Made by a program: the position numbers and the translations under genes | The notes under the pieces: generated by a model | Seen by the model: only the letters and a program-made list of their open reading frames with translations | What the model was told of the DNA's origin: nothing | The model's database searches: none | Shown: positions 10,396 through 19,310 of the stretch, one piece after another | Numbering within the stretch: position 1 is the stretch's first letter | How the letters are laid out: each line of letters begins with the position of its first letter | Assembly (NCBI RefSeq): GCF_002162375.1 | Contig: NZ_CP021425.1 | Location: 5,039,001-5,103,000 of the forward strand | From: Oleiphilus messinensis | GTDB lineage: Bacteria; Pseudomonadota; Gammaproteobacteria; Pseudomonadales; Oleiphilaceae | Direction: 5' to 3' | Length of the DNA: 64,000 nt

Positions 10396-10415
10396 ATATC
10401 GGACATTTCCGATAT
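10396..10415. promoter_or_regulatory. Perfect palindromic operator upstream of the ArsR gene
   Basis: ATATCGGA (10396-10403) and TCCGATAT (10408-10415) are perfect 8-bp arms around CATT, 76 bp upstream of the ArsR start. The CGATATGTTA segment is shared with the site at 9932. Autoregulation of the repressor is the simplest reading. Confidence 0.65.
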
Positions 10416-10524
10416 GTTAGCTTGAGCAGGATGACAAGGTCAAGACATTCTTTACAGACAAACTTGTGGAGATAACTGTGGTAGAGTATCAAACATCAAC
10501 AGACACTGGGGTAAGATAAATCAA

Positions 10525-11304
10525 GTGGAAAATAATAATCACACAAACAGTAACTACATCCCCCCATCCCTCAAGCTGGTAGAATTAGGCACCTATCCTG
10601 GACGAGCCTGGTTCACGCCCACAGTATCCGGCTGGGAACACTTCCCGAATCATTCCAGGATATTACTTGTCGGTAACCATACGATCTACGGCCTGATCGA
10701 TATTCCCTTGCTGGTCAACGCAATTTATCAACACAAAGGATTATACTTAAGAGGCTTGGGAGACCGGATTCACTTCAGAATACCCGCCTGGAAACACCTG
10801 CTCCGGTACTTGGGGGCTGTGGAGGGCTCGCGCAAAGTCTGCTCGGATCTAATGCAGAAACAAGAACCGTTGCTCGTATTTCCAGGCGGTGCCAGAGAGG
10901 TCTGCAAACGAAAGGGCGAAGCCTACCAACTTATCTGGAAACAACGCGCCGGTTTCGCCAAACTGGCAGCCAGTCACAACTATACCATATTACCTTTTGC
11001 GGCCGTCGGTGCCGAAGAATGCTACGACATTCTCTGGGACGCCAATGACTGGGAACGCATTACGCCAGCGCGCCTTTGGCAGTCCAGACTGGTACAAAAG
11101 CTGTTTCGCGGTGGCGAGGAGATCATGCCGATCGCCAAAGGCATTGGCCCACTGCCTAAACGGATTCCGTTCCATTTTTCATTCTGCCCGCCCATCGAAA
11201 CCCGTCAATGTGACAGCAACGATGATGACCAAGTCTGGCAGATCCGTGAGCAAGTCCGCACCTCGATAACATCCCGATTGCGTGAACTGAAAAGCAACGA
11301 TTAA
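10525..11304 (+). CDS. Lysophospholipid/diacylglycerol acyltransferase-like protein (PlsC superfamily, MGAT-like)
   Basis: The 259-residue protein uses a GTG start at 10525. It has the acyltransferase block I as N51-H52 in VGNHTIYGLIDIP, where the His-to-Asp spacing is wider than the PlsC HX4D and typical of the MGAT/TMEM68-like branch. The substrate-binding motif is FPGGAREV (about residues 119-126). It probably transfers acyl groups to a lysolipid or (di)acylglycerol at the inner membrane. It is transcribed away from the ArsR gene, and the 204 bp between their starts contain the ArsR operator, so it may belong to the same regulon. Confidence 0.85.
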   Translation: MENNNHTNSNYIPPSLKLVELGTYPGRAWFTPTVSGWEHFPNHSRILLVGNHTIYGLIDIPLLVNAIYQHKGLYLRGLGDRIHFRIPAWKHLLRYLGAVEGSRKVCSDLMQKQEPLLVFPGGAREVCKRKGEAYQLIWKQRAGFAKLAASHNYTILPFAAVGAEECYDILWDANDWERITPARLWQSRLVQKLFRGGEEIMPIAKGIGPLPKRIPFHFSFCPPIETRQCDSNDDDQVWQIREQVRTSITSRLRELKSND

Positions 11305-11338
11305 GGCCAGGTATCACACAAGCCCATTCAAACACCAC

Positions 11339-13654
11339 CTACGCACAGGATTCCGCCGGAGGGCTGACCGCTTTTTTCAACGTAACCGGCACATATTTGT
11401 GGTAAGGGGTTTTCGTGAATGGGTCGCAGTGTTCACTGGATGTAAGCAGGTTTAACGCGGGCCCCTGTCGTTCGCCGCCTTGATAACGCATACCATAGCC
11501 ATGTGGCAGTGTGACCATGCCGAGACGAACGGAATCATCCACTTCGGCAATGACCTCTATAGAACCATTTTTCGATTGGACTTCGATCCGGTCCCCGGTT
11601 ATGACGCCCAGTGTTTCAGCATCTTGAGAGTGAATGCGTAAGGAGCCGTCTTTATCCACCTTTCGCCATGCCGGATCACGATAGATCTGGTTGGCATTGT
11701 AACTACGGCGTTCCCCGGCCATCAGGATAAAGGAACCATCCTCTTCTTTTGATCCTGTGTCTTGCCCCAAAGTACGGAGCTCTGCCAACATTTCCTCAAT
11801 CGCCAAATGAACTCGGCGATCCTTGTTTTTGATAAAGCGCCAAATATCTTTGAATTCATGGGTGCTGATGATCGTACCGGAGCGACTCTCAATGATTTTT
11901 CTAAACAGGTTCGCGCCAAGGGAGAAACGTCCGCCGCTAATATCTGCACGTTTGACTGCATCTTCATGCTTGTTTACGTAATCAATGGCCAGGGGCAACA
12001 GCAACGCGGAGGCGGCGATGCCTTCCGGTAACGCTCGACCCAACGTGCGATACAAAATAGAGGGTGCATAACGCAGCCATGATTTATTCATCTTCAATGC
12101 CCCCATCAACGCCGCCAGATACAGCTGAAAATTCGCTTGAGTCGGCTCATATTTAGCCACCCGCTCCAGTACCGGAAAACGGGTTGGAATCATTTTCATA
12201 TGTTCCAGCAGGCGGGTATAGATTTCAGGTTCAGGCAAGCTCTCGCCATAAGGTTTGTATATCGGATGGCGCAAATGGAAAAAGTTGGATGGAAATTCGA
12301 GGTTGAACCCGGTCGCTTCGCACTTTTCATACTGGGATGCAGCAGGCAATACGTAATCTGCGAGCTGTGCAGTTTCCGTGTAGGCAACATCAACCACCAC
12401 CAGGAGATCAAGCTTGGAGAATGCCCGCTCGTAAGCCGGGGTATCCGCATAGGTCATTAACGGGTTGGCGCTGTCCACCCATATGGCACGGAGTCGGTCC
12501 GGGCCGTCATGCTCGATCTCATCCGGGAGGATATTGGGCGGATAAAGCCCTGCGATGGGAATCATGTTGTGGTGGGCGGTGCGTTTGATTGTTTTGCCCC
12601 GTTGCGCTGCCCGTTCGTCGGAATTTCCGAGGATCGGGAGCAGGAACGAATGCAAATTATTACCGCCTGGCCGAGCGAAATTCCCGGTCAGGAGATACAG
12701 CAGTTTTTCCAGATAAGCATTCAGCGTGGTATTCAAGGTTTGCTGAATACCCAAATCAATTCGAACACAGGCACGTCTCGCGCGAGCAAATTCCCGGGCA
12801 ACCTTTTGTACGTCATCGAGCTTCAGATCAGTCAGCGCGACATAATCTTGCACCCGTATGTTCAAGAGTTCATTTTCCACCGCTTCGAAGCCGGTACAAT
12901 GATGGTCCAGAAACTCCCGGTCATGCAATCCTTCCTGCACGATAATCGCCAGCATGGCCGACAGTAAATAGGCATCCGTTCCCGGTTTGATCGGTAGATG
13001 AATATCCGCCATTTTCGCGGTTTCAGATAAACGTGGATCGATGACGACCATCGTTCGGTCGGGGTCTTTTTTGAGCGCTTTCAACGTATCCCGAGCATTG
13101 GGAATACCATGAGCCTGATAAGGGTTGCAGCCAATAAACAACACGTAATCGGCATGCTCGACATCTTCGGTGGTATGACAACGCTGGTCTCCGAACAATC
13201 GACCGTTGACCCAGAAATCTTGAGTCTTTTCCTGCGCCAGTGCGGAATACACATACCGGCTTTTCATCGCCTGCCGAATTTGCTGACCATAGGCTCCACC
13301 GAGGTGATTCCCTTGCCCGCCACCGCCGACAAATGCAAAGGCATCACCACCGTGGGTATCACGAATCTGCAGAAGCCGGGTCGCAATTTCCGATAACGCC
13401 TGATCCCAGCTAATCGGTTGATGAGAGCCATCGGGTTGACGTTTCAGCGGCTGCGACAGACGGTCATCATGATTTTGATAATGCTCAAGTCGCGCAGCTT
13501 TCTGACAAATATAGCCATCCGTCATGGGGTGAGCGGAATCGCCCTTTATTTTTGTGAAGCGGCCATTTTCTGTGGTAATGGTGATACCGCAGTTCCGTGA
13601 ACACAAAATACAGGCACTTGGGTGCTGCTGCACAGTAGAAGAATGAGCCGCCAT
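11339..13654 (-). CDS. Molybdopterin-dependent oxidoreductase, formate dehydrogenase/nitrate reductase-like catalytic subunit
   Basis: The 771-residue protein begins with a 4Fe-4S binding set C15-x2-C18-x3-C22-x27-C50. It continues through the molybdopterin (bis-MGD) oxidoreductase domain, with FVGGGGQGNHLGG and YVLFIGCNPYQAHG, and ends with the dinucleotide-binding beta-barrel (about 640-760). No Tat signal is seen, so it should be cytoplasmic. No electron-transfer or membrane partner subunit is adjacent, so the electron acceptor and substrate cannot be named. The likely active-site ligand region was not resolved by eye. It is divergent from a LysR gene at 14043, which may regulate it. Confidence 0.9.
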   Translation of the reverse strand: MAAHSSTVQQHPSACILCSRNCGITITTENGRFTKIKGDSAHPMTDGYICQKAARLEHYQNHDDRLSQPLKRQPDGSHQPISWDQALSEIATRLLQIRDTHGGDAFAFVGGGGQGNHLGGAYGQQIRQAMKSRYVYSALAQEKTQDFWVNGRLFGDQRCHTTEDVEHADYVLFIGCNPYQAHGIPNARDTLKALKKDPDRTMVVIDPRLSETAKMADIHLPIKPGTDAYLLSAMLAIIVQEGLHDREFLDHHCTGFEAVENELLNIRVQDYVALTDLKLDDVQKVAREFARARRACVRIDLGIQQTLNTTLNAYLEKLLYLLTGNFARPGGNNLHSFLLPILGNSDERAAQRGKTIKRTAHHNMIPIAGLYPPNILPDEIEHDGPDRLRAIWVDSANPLMTYADTPAYERAFSKLDLLVVVDVAYTETAQLADYVLPAASQYEKCEATGFNLEFPSNFFHLRHPIYKPYGESLPEPEIYTRLLEHMKMIPTRFPVLERVAKYEPTQANFQLYLAALMGALKMNKSWLRYAPSILYRTLGRALPEGIAASALLLPLAIDYVNKHEDAVKRADISGGRFSLGANLFRKIIESRSGTIISTHEFKDIWRFIKNKDRRVHLAIEEMLAELRTLGQDTGSKEEDGSFILMAGERRSYNANQIYRDPAWRKVDKDGSLRIHSQDAETLGVITGDRIEVQSKNGSIEVIAEVDDSVRLGMVTLPHGYGMRYQGGERQGPALNLLTSSEHCDPFTKTPYHKYVPVTLKKAVSPPAESCA

Positions 13655-14042
13655 GATGAGCCTCTTTTCAATGGATCAAATTGAAGTTTTTTAATCAGAG
13701 TAATCTGGAAACTGGATATACGCTAATTCGCAACAAGAGCTGGAATTAAAGAATAAATAAGCCATTCTTATCATTTCTCCCGGCCTGTGCAAAATATCCA
13801 GAACTGAATCGATTACCGTGGGGTTTAATTGCAACATTCGCAATATCTTGACACTTGGCAAATATCACGTATAAAACATGAGGATTAAATTAATCAATCC
13901 TGCATTACTCAGCAATTTACCATATCTTATTATTAGGTAAGCTGTGCTTATTCAGGCAGCGCACCGCTCCAGAAATCGCCAGGCTTGAGATAAATATCCC
14001 CGGAATCACTCCATGTTAGATTGCGGGACAGGACAAAACGCT
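13655..14042. other. Divergent intergenic region between the molybdoenzyme and LysR genes
   Basis: This AT-rich, roughly 390-bp stretch has no convincing coding sequence. It holds a near-consensus sigma70 promoter pointing to the LysR gene (13848-13875) and several short AT-rich dyads. One or more could be LysR sites, but none is distinct enough to call. Confidence 0.5.
13848..13875 (+). promoter_or_regulatory. Sigma70-type promoter toward the LysR gene
   Basis: A perfect TTGACA (13848-13853), a 16-bp spacer and TATAAA (13870-13875). The implied start would leave a leader of about 130-160 nt before the LysR start codon. Confidence 0.65.
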
Positions 14043-14936
14043 ATGCATGCGAAAGCGCCCCCTATTCAATGGTTACCTGTATTTGAGGCAGCTGCGCGTT
14101 TATGCAGTTTCAAAAAAGCAGCTGATGAACTTTGCGTGACGCCTCCGGCCATAAGCCAGCAAATTAAAGCACTGGAAGACTACCTCGGAATAACGCTTTT
14201 TGATCGTACAGAACGGCGCTTGAAATTAACCCCTGCGGGGCAGCATTACTACCTAACCGTTCAGCAAATTATCAAGATGCATGTTAAAAGCTATTATGAC
14301 CTCGAACGGCGTTTCAAGAACCCGATATTGCAAGTGAGCGTGCCACTTTACATCGCGCAAGAGATCCTGATTCCCAACTTTTTATCATTCCGAAAACGAG
14401 CGCCGGAAATCGATTTAAGACTGACCACGGGTAGCGAACTCGTCGACTTTGACAACGATACCGTTGATGCCGCAATTCGTTTTGGTGATGGTAACTGGCC
14501 TGAACTGGAATGCAGGCCCTTACTTCCGGTCACCCCGATACTGGTTTGTAGCCCGAAATACCTATCGGAAAATAACCTGAACACCGAGACTTATTTTGAT
14601 GCTTCTGTTCTGAAAAAACAGGTCATCATATCCCTGCGTGAAGATTTACAGGATTGGCAACAAGCTCTTCCTGAACTTGACCCTGCGGATAAAATAATCT
14701 GCGATTCCTACTTTTCGGTAATCAAGTCTGCGGAAGAAGGGCTCGGCATTGCCATCGGTCTACTGCCGATTATCAATAAATCTATTGGGAAAAATCACCT
14801 TGTGCCCTTGAGCAGCCCTGAGTTCCGCTCAGACGTAGGCTATTGGCTGGTCGCCCCCAAACCAATCGAAGACCGGCCAGCCATTGTCCTGTTCTATGAC
14901 TGGCTGGCGGATCTCTTGAAAGATTTCAGCGCTTAG
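14043..14936 (+). CDS. LysR-family transcriptional regulator (GcvA-like)
   Basis: From the ATG at 14043 the protein has 297 residues. This start follows an AGGACA ribosome site; an upstream in-frame ATG at 14013 adds ten residues and is less likely. The N-terminal winged HTH reads FEAAARLCSFKKAADELC then TPPAISQQIKALEDYLG. The effector domain (about 90-295) has the GcvA-like features DAAIRFGDGNWP and AEEGLGIAIGLLP. It is divergent from the molybdopterin oxidoreductase and convergent with the isomerase gene. Its effector is unknown. Confidence 0.9.
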   Translation: MHAKAPPIQWLPVFEAAARLCSFKKAADELCVTPPAISQQIKALEDYLGITLFDRTERRLKLTPAGQHYYLTVQQIIKMHVKSYYDLERRFKNPILQVSVPLYIAQEILIPNFLSFRKRAPEIDLRLTTGSELVDFDNDTVDAAIRFGDGNWPELECRPLLPVTPILVCSPKYLSENNLNTETYFDASVLKKQVIISLREDLQDWQQALPELDPADKIICDSYFSVIKSAEEGLGIAIGLLPIINKSIGKNHLVPLSSPEFRSDVGYWLVAPKPIEDRPAIVLFYDWLADLLKDFSA

Positions 14937-14980
14937 ATTTGATCTGCGGTTGCACTACTCAAAATCAACATATGAGCAGA

Positions 14981-15571
14981 CTAATCTTGCAATGCAGCCT
15001 CGATAAAATCCAGACGATCCTGTCCGAAAAACATCTCTTCCCCCAGATAAAAAGTGGGCGCGCCAAATACACCTTTCTCTATCGCATTATTGGTATGGGA
15101 TTTCAGTTTATTCTTGATCTCTTCACGCTCGCAAAGGGCTAACAACGTGCCGCTATCAAGACCGGCGCCCTGCATCACGCTCTCAACTTGTTCCAAATCT
15201 CCCATATTCAGGGCATCAACCCACATTGCCCGAAACATAAGCTCCACATATTGCTTGAAGCAACCCATTTCTTCAGCCGCAAAACAACCTCGCATCAAGT
15301 GCAACGTGTTTATCGGAAAATGCGGATTCATTTTAAACGGTACCTGATAGCGCTTCACGAATCGAGGCAGATCATACTTTAACATGTACCGGCCTTTTGC
15401 CGGGACGGCAGCAGGCGGCAGGTTATTGTTCGCTTTGAGCAACGCACCAAGCAACATGGGTTCGTATACGACCTCAAGATCGTAGGTCTCGGCAAACCGT
15501 TGCAATTGTGTATGGGCCAGGTATGCGGTGGGGCTGCCAAAATCAAAGTAAAAGTTCAGCACTTTTTTCAT
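14981..15571 (-). CDS. 2-hydroxychromene-2-carboxylate isomerase / GST kappa-like protein (DsbA superfamily)
   Basis: The 196-residue protein begins NFYFDFGSPTAYLA, with S13 where kappa-class GSTs and HCCA isomerases place the serine that activates glutathione. The alpha-helical insert is followed by GVFGAPTFYLGEEMFFGQDRL, the cis-Pro loop and C-terminal signature of this family. In naphthalene degraders the enzyme isomerises 2-hydroxychromene-2-carboxylate. No other aromatic-degradation gene is nearby, so a general glutathione-dependent role is equally possible. Confidence 0.88.
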   Translation of the reverse strand: MKKVLNFYFDFGSPTAYLAHTQLQRFAETYDLEVVYEPMLLGALLKANNNLPPAAVPAKGRYMLKYDLPRFVKRYQVPFKMNPHFPINTLHLMRGCFAAEEMGCFKQYVELMFRAMWVDALNMGDLEQVESVMQGAGLDSGTLLALCEREEIKNKLKSHTNNAIEKGVFGAPTFYLGEEMFFGQDRLDFIEAALQD

Positions 15572-15841
15572 TTATTTCTCCAAGCTTCATATTTCATCGA
15601 AAAGACAAAAGACTACGAAATAAGCAGCGACTTTTAAAAACAGATTTAATAATCAGAAATTAAGTTTTAGTTATTTAAAAAGAATACAGCCCCAGCATGC
15701 TAGCCGCTTTACGGCACTTAAATAAAATTAAATAAGAAAAACTTATTGGATATTAATAAATGCCAAATATCCAGATGCGTTGTTTTCCGATACTTTGAAT
15801 CCGTATTCTTTAACTCGTTTCACAGTGAAAGAGGTCAAAAC

Positions 15842-16570
15842 ATGAAGGAAAACAAAGTAGCCTTGATCGTTGGCGCAGGTGATGCTATCGGTGGTGCAAT
15901 CGCTAAAGCCTTTGCCTTGAAGGGATTCAGCGTATGTCTGGCACGAAGATCTGAAGAGTCGGTTAACGCGTTTACCAAATCCCTGACAGACGAAGGGTTA
16001 AAAGCCTACGGCTACGCGGTGGATGCTCGAAAAGAAGAGCAGGTCGAAAACTTGTTCGATACGATCGAGCGTGAAGTTGGGCTTTTAGAGGTGGTGGTCT
16101 TCAATGTTGGCGCCAATGTTCCAATGAGCGTTTTTGATACGAGTTCCCGCAAGTTCTCGAAAATATGGGAAATGGCGTGTTTCTCCGGCTTTCTCGTAGG
16201 TCGAGAGGCCGCGCGGAGGATGGTCAGCCGTAATCGCGGTACGATTTTATTCACAGGTGCAACGGCAAGCATACGCGGCGGGGCAATATTTGGCGCATTT
16301 GCCAGTGCAAAACATGCCTTGAGAGGATTTGCGCAAAGCCTCGCGCGGGAGCTTGGCCCGAAAAATATCCATGTCGCCCATGTGATTATTGATGCCGCAG
16401 TCGATACACAATGGATATCAGAAAACCATCCTAATTATGAACAGCTGAAAAAAACAGATGGTCTGGTTAATCCCGCCGATCTTGCCGAGCAATATGTCAT
16501 GCTTCATGAACAACCGCGAAATGCCTGGACTTTTGAACTCGATATCAGACCATGGGTCGAACGCTGGTAG
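15842..16570 (+). CDS. Short-chain dehydrogenase/reductase-like protein with Phe in place of the catalytic Tyr
   Basis: From the ATG at 15842 (AGAGGTC ribosome site) the product has 242 residues. An in-frame start 96 bp upstream would add an untypical leader. The cofactor motif GAGDAIGGAIA (about 11-21) and FNVGAN fit the classical SDR fold. The usual YxxxK is F153-ASA-K157, so the proton-donating Tyr is missing while the Lys remains. The region GATASIRGG also lacks the usual SS pair. From memory, a recognisable SDR subgroup with FASAKHALR exists, so this may be a lineage trait. Substrate unknown. It is divergent from the isomerase gene, separated by 270 bp. Confidence 0.85.
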   Translation: MKENKVALIVGAGDAIGGAIAKAFALKGFSVCLARRSEESVNAFTKSLTDEGLKAYGYAVDARKEEQVENLFDTIEREVGLLEVVVFNVGANVPMSVFDTSSRKFSKIWEMACFSGFLVGREAARRMVSRNRGTILFTGATASIRGGAIFGAFASAKHALRGFAQSLARELGPKNIHVAHVIIDAAVDTQWISENHPNYEQLKKTDGLVNPADLAEQYVMLHEQPRNAWTFELDIRPWVERW

Positions 16571-16612
16571 ATGTGGACCGGTATTCAGCCCGGAGACGCA
16601 AAACCTGCGCGC

Positions 16613-16652
16613 TTCGGTTATCAAAAGCTAGGTTCGGTTATCAAAAACTAAG
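16613..16652. repeat. 20-bp tandem duplication
   Basis: The 20-bp unit beginning TTCGGTTATCAAAA at 16613 is repeated immediately at 16633 with two mismatches. It lies between the SDR stop and the decayed gene end at 16641. Confidence 0.7.
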
Positions 16653-16916
16653 CTGCACTTCATTACCGGATGCGTGTTCTCCCGGCCTTTGCCAATCCAT
16701 GGGCCGGGTAAATTTTTGCCAGTCCTCCGGGTCCACGCTGTCACTCGCCAAAGTTCGAGCGATAGATCAGGCCATCATGCATGTCCGACAGCTGGCTCAG
16801 TACCGCCTTCGCATGCATGGGGAAATGATCCATGAGCCTTGCGAAAACAGATCTTGCAATTCCAATGGCAAACGCAGCATCACATAACCTGAATTTCGAA
16901 CCCGGGGCGTATTGAG
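16641..16916 (-). pseudogene. Decayed C-terminal remnant of a PA0069-family radical SAM protein
   Basis: Three successive minus-strand frames each give a piece of one protein end: first GYVMLRLPLELQDLF, then LMDHFPMHAKAVLSQL with GLIYRSNFGE, then a stretch ending VQLSF and a stop at 16641. This order resembles the tail of PA0069-type (SplB-like) radical SAM proteins, where VMLRLP, an HFP segment, a YDSRFGE segment and a QLSLF-like end occur. At least two frameshifts break it and the N-terminal radical SAM domain is absent. The family call rests on memory of the motif pattern. Confidence 0.5.
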
Positions 16917-16925
16917 TGGAACACG

Positions 16926-18380
16926 CTATGACATCTTAATCCCCAGCTTTTGATTTACATTGTCTCGAACCGTTCGATAACATTCGGCATCGTTCATTAG
17001 CTGGTCTAAACTCGAAACAGGAAACATCTCATTCATCACCTGTTGTGCCGCTTCGGTTTCAAATAAACCCGGCATCATCTTTTCGAGGCAACGCAACATG
17101 ACTTCAGGAGACACAGATGCACCCGGTGATGCCCCCAACAGAGTACCGTAACTCAAATCTTCCGAAACGACAATTTCAGTTCCCATCTGCAAATCGCCAT
17201 CTTTAATAATTTGTACCCGCTGACCCGCTTGAATCACCTGCCAGTCAAATTTTGTACTCAAACCCGGAGCGAAGGATTCAAGCTCACTGAGCATACTGTT
17301 CTTGCCCTTAAAGGTTTCCGTTAGCAGATATTTCACAAGAGGGAAATGCTCAACCGCAACGTTCATCAGGTTGGGAATATCGTGGAGTCGCATTGAGCGG
17401 ATATATTCGAACATGCCACGATTTTTTTCCAGAATCGGCATAAACGTGGCAAAGGGCCCGAACAACAAATAGTGCTGACCATTAGCCGCCCGGAGATCCA
17501 GGTGCGGCACGGACATTGGCGGCGCACCCACTTTGGCTTTACCATAAGTTTTTGCACCGTAGTGCTTGGCCATATCCTCATCAATCGGGGTCAGCAGAAA
17601 ACGCCCGCCCACCGGGAACCCGGCAAACCGGCTCCGAAACGGCAAATGACTCCGCTTTAACAATGGGAAAGCCCCACCACCGGCACCCACAAACAGGATA
17701 TCCGCTTTGTATCGTTTGGCCTGTCCCTCTGACTGGGTCTCCAGCCACCACCCCCCGGATGGACTGCGATGCACATGACGAACGTGGGTTCGGTAATGAA
17801 TATCCACACCGGCTTGTTCGACCAGATAATCCGCCATCTGCTCTGTGACAGATTCGAAATTCACATCCGTACCCGACTCGATCATGGTCGCGGCCATTTG
17901 CTCAGATGCGGGCCTGTTTTCCATGGTCAGCGGAATCCAGCGCTTGATCTCTTCGAAGTCCTCCGAGTAGTGCATGTGATCAAAAAAATGATGGGCGGAC
18001 ATCTCTTTGAAACGAAGTCGAAGTTCATTGATACTGCTTTGCGAAACCAAGGTACAGTGTTTAGTCTGATGAATGAACGTAGCAGGATCTTTTATGATTC
18101 CCTGTTGAACAAGATAGGCCCAGAACTGTTTGGCAACATTAAACTGGGCATGAATTTTTAACGCTTTTTCGACCGAGATGATCTCCTCATCTACCGGGGT
18201 GTAATTCAGCTCACAATTTGCCTCGTGGCCAGTTCCCGCATTGTTAAAAACGCTGCTGTTACTGCCGGCAGCCTTGGGCAATCGTTCGATTATGCTGATA
18301 TCCAGATCTGGTGCGAGCGCTTTGGCAATAGTGGCAAACGTTACCCCCATTACACCCGCGCCGACAACGACAACCTTCAT
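16926..18380 (-). CDS. mqo: Malate:quinone oxidoreductase
   Basis: From the ATG at 18380, which has a GGAG ribosome site (an upstream in-frame start adds 27 atypical residues), the protein has 484 residues. The FAD-binding motif VVVVGAGVMGVTFA opens it. The Mqo hallmark NNAGTGHEANCELNYTP follows at about residue 42, and FVGAGGGAFPLL and the C-terminal GASPGASVSPEVML are present. It oxidises malate to oxaloacetate at the inner membrane and passes electrons to quinone, replacing or adding to NAD-dependent malate dehydrogenase in the TCA cycle. It is a single-gene unit. Confidence 0.95.
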   Translation of the reverse strand: MKVVVVGAGVMGVTFATIAKALAPDLDISIIERLPKAAGSNSSVFNNAGTGHEANCELNYTPVDEEIISVEKALKIHAQFNVAKQFWAYLVQQGIIKDPATFIHQTKHCTLVSQSSINELRLRFKEMSAHHFFDHMHYSEDFEEIKRWIPLTMENRPASEQMAATMIESGTDVNFESVTEQMADYLVEQAGVDIHYRTHVRHVHRSPSGGWWLETQSEGQAKRYKADILFVGAGGGAFPLLKRSHLPFRSRFAGFPVGGRFLLTPIDEDMAKHYGAKTYGKAKVGAPPMSVPHLDLRAANGQHYLLFGPFATFMPILEKNRGMFEYIRSMRLHDIPNLMNVAVEHFPLVKYLLTETFKGKNSMLSELESFAPGLSTKFDWQVIQAGQRVQIIKDGDLQMGTEIVVSEDLSYGTLLGASPGASVSPEVMLRCLEKMMPGLFETEAAQQVMNEMFPVSSLDQLMNDAECYRTVRDNVNQKLGIKMS

Positions 18381-18471
18381 GGTAGTTTCTCCAAGTTTCC
18401 CGAGTTTATGAAATGCATTGTGATCAGTGTATGCGAAACCGGTAAATGCGGAAACCACCAACGCAGATTAG

Positions 18472-19191
18472 TTACTTCCAAACACGTGCCATTTGCAGCG
18501 TTTCCCGAACTTCGTCCGCACGACTTTTGGATGCAATTCTTTCCAGCAGCGCCAATGCAGCCTCATAGCTCACGACACTGCCATTGGAGGTAATAATATT
18601 ACCGTCGATCACATAATTTTGATCGAATTGAACGTTCACCTCGGGATACTGATCCTGTAGTTCAGACTCACCACCGGCCCACGTGGTCGCCTTTTTGCCA
18701 TTCAAAATACCGGCTTCCGCCAATACGAATGCGCCGGAACAATTACTTGCCAACCAATCAGCAGAGGCTGCGGTAGACTGTACATATTCGATTAGCGCTT
18801 TATTCTTGAGTAACGGTTCCATCGAGTAACTGCTCGGCACCAAGAGAATATCCACCTCTGGTTTATTGTTTAAATGGCTGTCCACCTTTAATTGCAATCC
18901 TTCTTCCGTGGTAATCGTATCCTGACTGCCGACATTAATCGTGATGGTTTCATAGTCCGAGAACCAGCTTTTCCGGCTGGCAATACCAAAAACTTCAATG
19001 GGTGCGGTAATGTCGGAAGTAAGTACGCCATCAAATACGATAATTCCAATGCGTTTGTCAGCCGACCAAGCAATGGAACAGGATAAGCAAAGAGATAGAA
19101 CAAACATAATTCGAGTAAGCATGACCAGAGTTGCGCTCTTGCGCGCAACATCTCCAGACTGACTGATATCAACAACAGTATTAAAAGACAT
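18472..19191 (-). CDS. DJ-1/PfpI-family protein with an N-terminal membrane or signal segment
   Basis: The 239-residue protein has a hydrophobic segment at about 25-44 ending SIAWSADKR, consistent with a signal peptide. A DJ-1/PfpI domain with the nucleophile-elbow Cys151 in ASNCSGAFVLAEAG follows. No AraC HTH is attached, unlike the GlxA-type regulator at 247. The ATG at 19191 has a good GAGGGG ribosome site but leaves a 24-residue cytoplasmic tail ahead of the hydrophobic part; an internal ATG at 19122 would give a classical signal peptide. Periplasmic location is inferred. It is divergent from a LysR gene that may control it. Confidence 0.8.
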   Translation of the reverse strand: MSFNTVVDISQSGDVARKSATLVMLTRIMFVLSLCLSCSIAWSADKRIGIIVFDGVLTSDITAPIEVFGIASRKSWFSDYETITINVGSQDTITTEEGLQLKVDSHLNNKPEVDILLVPSSYSMEPLLKNKALIEYVQSTAASADWLASNCSGAFVLAEAGILNGKKATTWAGGESELQDQYPEVNVQFDQNYVIDGNIITSNGSVVSYEAALALLERIASKSRADEVRETLQMARVWK

Positions 19192-19310
19192 ATTAAGATC
19201 CCCTCTGAGATGATCGATTTCGGATATTTACGAGCGAGTGACATTCTATCGAGGGGGTATTTGTGATTAAATATCACAACATTAACATCTGATGTGAACC
19301 AATTTCACCA

